Assembly (NCBI GenBank): GCA_020631895.1
Contig: JACKGR010000007.1
Span: forward strand, 1 to 16,900
Length of the DNA stretch: 16,900 bases
Origin: Candidatus Nomurabacteria bacterium
GTDB lineage: Bacteria > Patescibacteriota > Saccharimonadia > Saccharimonadales > UBA7683
Direction of reading: 5' to 3'
Under the pieces are notes generated by a model. That model saw nothing but the letters and a program-made list of their open reading frames with translations, did no database searches and was not told where the DNA came from. The translations under genes were made by a program, and so were the position numbers. Shown here one piece after another: positions 15,227 to 16,900 of the stretch. Numbering within the stretch: the stretch's first letter is position 1; every line of letters begins with the position of its first letter.

Positions 15227-16485
15227 CTCAGCTGAGTTTCTAGGTGGAGCATTTCGGTCAGAGTCTCGCGGCGACATATCTCAACAAACTTGCCATCACC
15301 AACCTTCATAACTTCTGGACGGAGCGGGAAAGAGTTGTAATTCTGCGCGCTCATGTAGGCACAGTAGGCTCCGACCCCTTCAATTACCATCAGATCACCA
15401 ATCTCAGCTTTCTGTAGTAGTCTATCGTTAATAACTTCAGGATCTCCGGGATAAGGTGTAAGAGTATCACCGGATTCGCAACAATGTCCTGCAACTACAT
15501 ATTTTTGGTGGTCTTCTGGTCGGTCGTTAACAACAATCAGCGGATGCTGCGCTCCATAAAGAGCTGGTCGCATAATCTCAGTCATACCGCTATCAATTTT
15601 TAAGAACGTGTATCCAGCTTCACCGGTGTCAACAATATCGTGAATCCTTGTGATAAGTGATCCAGAGTTGGCCACCATAAATGTTCCTGGTTCGATCTCT
15701 AGTTTTATCTTGCGGCCAGTTTCTTTAAAGAACTTTTCTAGTGCCTCAGCAATAACAGGGCTTATTAAGCTCAGATCGGTGCCTATCTCGTCTTTCATGC
15801 GTGCAACCTTAAATCCTCCGCCCAGATCAAGCGAAGTTACATCCGGGAAGGCTTTAACTTGTTCGAGGCTCATTGCAGCCACTTTTGTCCAGACTTCCGG
15901 ATCGCTTCCTGAGCCGATGTGAGTGTGGAGCCTGGTAGTCTTCAGGTTATATTTTTTGGCGATATCTTTCACTTTATCTACGTACTCATACCAGATTCCA
16001 AAGCTTGATGATGGCCCGCCAACATTTGTTCGATTTGAGTGTCCCGACCCTAGACCCGGGTTAATTCGGACGCTTACCTCAGTACCAGGCAGAGCTTTAC
16101 CATACTCCTCAAGTTGATTTAGCGAGCAGGCATTAAAGTTTACGCCGCGCTCCACAAGTTCAACTAGATTTTTTGGGAGCTCCTGGCTGGTAATTAGAAT
16201 TTTTTCAGGTTTTACTCCTGCAAGAATTGCCCTCTCAGCTTCATATCCAGAGCTGGCATCAATTTCGATTCCTTCGCTATCAAGAACTTTCAAAATGTGG
16301 CTATTTGGATTAGCCTTCATGGCATATCTTACTGTTAGCCCATAAGGTGCATCAAAAGCCAGAGCTTTTTTCGCTTGGGCTCTAAGCGTTGCCTCGTCGT
16401 ATACAAAAACAGGGGTACCAAAACCCTCCGCCACTTTTGCCACATCAGATTTAGTAAGAAAGTTAAGTTGTTCTAATTTTGTCAT
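15223..16485 (-). CDS. lysA: Diaminopimelate decarboxylase-family PLP enzyme
   Basis: 420 residues, full length for fold-type III decarboxylases. LysA removes CO2 from meso-diaminopimelate to give lysine. K57 in YAMKANPNS is the PLP lysine; HTHIGSG, DLGGGFKV and EPG at 265-267 form the PLP site. MRPALYG, the catalytic pair C336-E337 in CCESGD, GAYCAYMS and YNSFP (383-387) come from the second subunit side. Layout resembles E. coli-type LysA closely. Two positions are odd: EPGR reads EPGT (T268) and YNSRP reads YNSFP (F386), with an Arg two residues later. These arginines usually help hold the substrate, so the true substrate might differ. No other lysine gene is nearby. Divergent from ssrA; a weak promoter predicts a leaderless start. 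Confidence 0.87.
   Translation of the reverse strand: MTKLEQLNFLTKSDVAKVAEGFGTPVFVYDEATLRAQAKKALAFDAPYGLTVRYAMKANPNSHILKVLDSEGIEIDASSGYEAERAILAGVKPEKILITSQELPKNLVELVERGVNFNACSLNQLEEYGKALPGTEVSVRINPGLGSGHSNRTNVGGPSSSFGIWYEYVDKVKDIAKKYNLKTTRLHTHIGSGSDPEVWTKVAAMSLEQVKAFPDVTSLDLGGGFKVARMKDEIGTDLSLISPVIAEALEKFFKETGRKIKLEIEPGTFMVANSGSLITRIHDIVDTGEAGYTFLKIDSGMTEIMRPALYGAQHPLIVVNDRPEDHQKYVVAGHCCESGDTLTPYPGDPEVINDRLLQKAEIGDLMVIEGVGAYCAYMSAQNYNSFPLRPEVMKVGDGKFVEICRRETLTEMLHLETQLS
15227..15236. repeat. Perfect 10-base palindrome at the MFS/lysA junction
   Basis: CTCAGCTGAG lies directly after the MFS stop and inside the last codons of lysA. As RNA it leaves no loop, so it is not a standard terminator. 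It may be chance. Confidence 0.3.
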
Positions 16486-16492
16486 AAACCTA

Positions 16493-16521
16493 ATTCTGTC
16501 TTATTTATTACTGTTCCGCAA
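16493..16521 (-). promoter_or_regulatory. Weak promoter (TTGCGG - 17 - CAGAAT) of lysA
   Basis: On the minus strand TTGCGG (16521-16516) and CAGAAT (16498-16493) are 17 bases apart. Both boxes are imperfect. The predicted start near 16486 is one base before ATG 16485, which would make lysA leaderless like several other genes here. Confidence 0.35.
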
Positions 16522-16548
16522 GTTAACCTTTATTCATTAATGGGCTTA

Positions 16549-16557
16549 TGGTATAAT
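16549..16557 (+). promoter_or_regulatory. Extended -10 promoter (TGG TATAAT) of ssrA
   Basis: A perfect TATAAT (16552-16557) with TGG before it; a weak -35 (TTTATT, 16529-16534) sits 17 bases upstream. The predicted start near 16564 leaves about 23 bases of precursor before the mature tmRNA 5' end. Confidence 0.6.
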
Positions 16558-16565
16558 ATATATTG

Positions 16566-16581
16566 TAGAACTAAGGTTCTA
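16566..16581 (+). other. Hairpin in the tmRNA precursor leader
   Basis: TAGAAC and GTTCTA form a six-base-pair stem with a four-base loop (TAAG), between the predicted transcription start and the mature 5' end at 16587. It may position RNase P cleavage or be incidental. Confidence 0.35.
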
Positions 16582-16633
16582 ACTGCGGGGATGACATAGC
16601 TTTAGACGAGGAGACCTTAACAATCTGACCTGC

Positions 16634-16658
16634 GTGTTGACTAGTGAACACAATTCAC
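16634..16658 (+). other. tmRNA pseudoknot PK1
   Basis: GTGT (16634-16637) pairs with ACAC (16648-16651), and GTGA (16644-16647) pairs with TCAC (16655-16658). The two interlocked stems share the run GTGAACAC, a classic H-type pseudoknot. It ends nine bases before the proposed resume codon, close to the spacing known in E. coli. Confidence 0.6.
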
Positions 16659-16667
16659 CATTTAACT

Positions 16668-16745
16668 GCAACAAAATTGCAACAGCTAGTAGCTTCTGTT
16701 AAGAGTCTTGTTACTCCTATGCAGACACTAGCGATAGCTGCCTAA
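16668..16745 (+). other. tmRNA proteolysis-tag reading frame
   Basis: From GCA at 16668 an open frame of 25 codons ends in GCT GCC TAA at 16743-16745. The tag starts ATKLQQLV, continues through a middle section around SVKSLVTP, and ends MQTLAIAA. The final Ala-Ala is the usual protease signal, although LAIAA replaces the common LALAA. The end is well supported by helix 5; the resume codon is inferred from PK1 spacing and the usual preference for GCA. Confidence 0.6.
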
Positions 16746-16900
16746 TATAGGTACGCCATCGGTCGTACGACGTCAGATAGTGCGTTCGCCGGTGTCATAT
16801 TCATCTGACTTGGTTTACTAGGGCCTCTCAGCCTAGTCTTCGACATTTTTCTGAAAGCGAGTGACTGATTTTTTGTTTGTTTTTCCGACTCAGTTGCTCG

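Larger units (their letters stand above)
16587..16900 (+). ncRNA. ssrA: tmRNA (transfer-messenger RNA), 3' end beyond the window
   Basis: tmRNA rescues ribosomes stalled on broken mRNAs and adds a degradation tag. GGGGATGACATAGCTTTAGACG at 16587-16608 matches the conserved 5' acceptor and D-like region (GGGGNUGA...GACG). A compact pseudoknot (PK1) follows at 16634-16658, then a tag frame at 16668-16745. CCTATGCAG (16716-16724) pairs with CTGC (16738-16741) and ATAGG (16747-16751) to form helix 5, with the stop codon in its bulge, as in known tmRNAs. Further stems in the pseudoknot region are GTACG/CGTAC (from 16751), GTCAGAT/ATCTGAC (from about 16771) and ACTAGG/CCTAGT (from about 16818). The tRNA-like 3' half and CCA end lie past base 16900. 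It has a strong extended -10 promoter. Confidence 0.9.

Noticed and set aside
16662..16703. Alternative tmRNA tag frame ending at TAA 16701 (reading ...ATASSFC)
   Set aside because: It does not end in Ala-Ala and its stop is not in helix 5; the frame ending at 16745 satisfies both.
1..16900. CRISPR array, insertion sequence, prophage, tRNA or rRNA
   Set aside because: No repeated spaced units, transposase or integrase reading frames, phage genes, or tRNA/rRNA signatures other than tmRNA were seen.

Overview
This is a gene-dense, AT-rich bacterial window with genes on both strands, short spacers and several overlaps. My best guess is a small-genome member of the Patescibacteria (CPR), most like Candidatus Saccharibacteria (TM7). 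The guess rests on style and content: lower-glycolysis genes, a wall-active DUF348/G5/transglycosylase protein, a lone lysA, two small Nudix genes and many promoters lying directly against start codons. It is inference; no rRNA or ribosomal protein gene is present to settle it. TGA is a real stop (it ends pyk and pcrA), so the UGA-to-glycine code of Gracilibacteria and Absconditabacteria does not apply.

Left part (1-950, minus strand): the 5' part of an unknown gene that runs off the left edge, then a divergent adenylate kinase-family gene. Central metabolism (1061-7977, plus): ppsA (PEP synthase), then pyk overlapping pgk by four bases (ATGA), then tpiA from its own promoter, followed seven bases later by an acidic protein with one C-terminal membrane helix. 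pyk and pgk encode the two ATP-forming steps of glycolysis; ppsA catalyses the reverse of the pyk step. GAPDH, phosphoglycerate mutase and enolase are not here.

Middle (8029-13160, plus): pcrA helicase coupled by ATGA to a Nudix hydrolase; a secreted or membrane-anchored DUF348/G5/lytic transglycosylase-like protein; then a second, Ap4A hydrolase-like Nudix gene overlapping rsmA (ksgA). A minus-strand gene of unknown function (13147-13758) converges on and overlaps rsmA.

Right part (13946-16900): a TetA/DHA1-type MFS exporter converges on lysA, with overlapping stop codons. lysA is divergent from ssrA (tmRNA), which runs off the right edge. The tmRNA start, its first pseudoknot, a probable 25-codon tag frame and helix 5 can all be read.

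Two themes stand out. First, promoters: most gene starts have a clear -10 box, six with an upstream TGn (extended -10), usually without a good -35. At six genes the -10 is so close that the transcript should begin at or within a few bases of the start codon (leaderless). Second, several single-gene oddities: a LysA lacking two arginines usual in the family, an unusual tmRNA tag, and two or three proteins I cannot assign to a family. I saw no mobile element, CRISPR array, tRNA or rRNA. No stretch over 300 bases lacks a gene.
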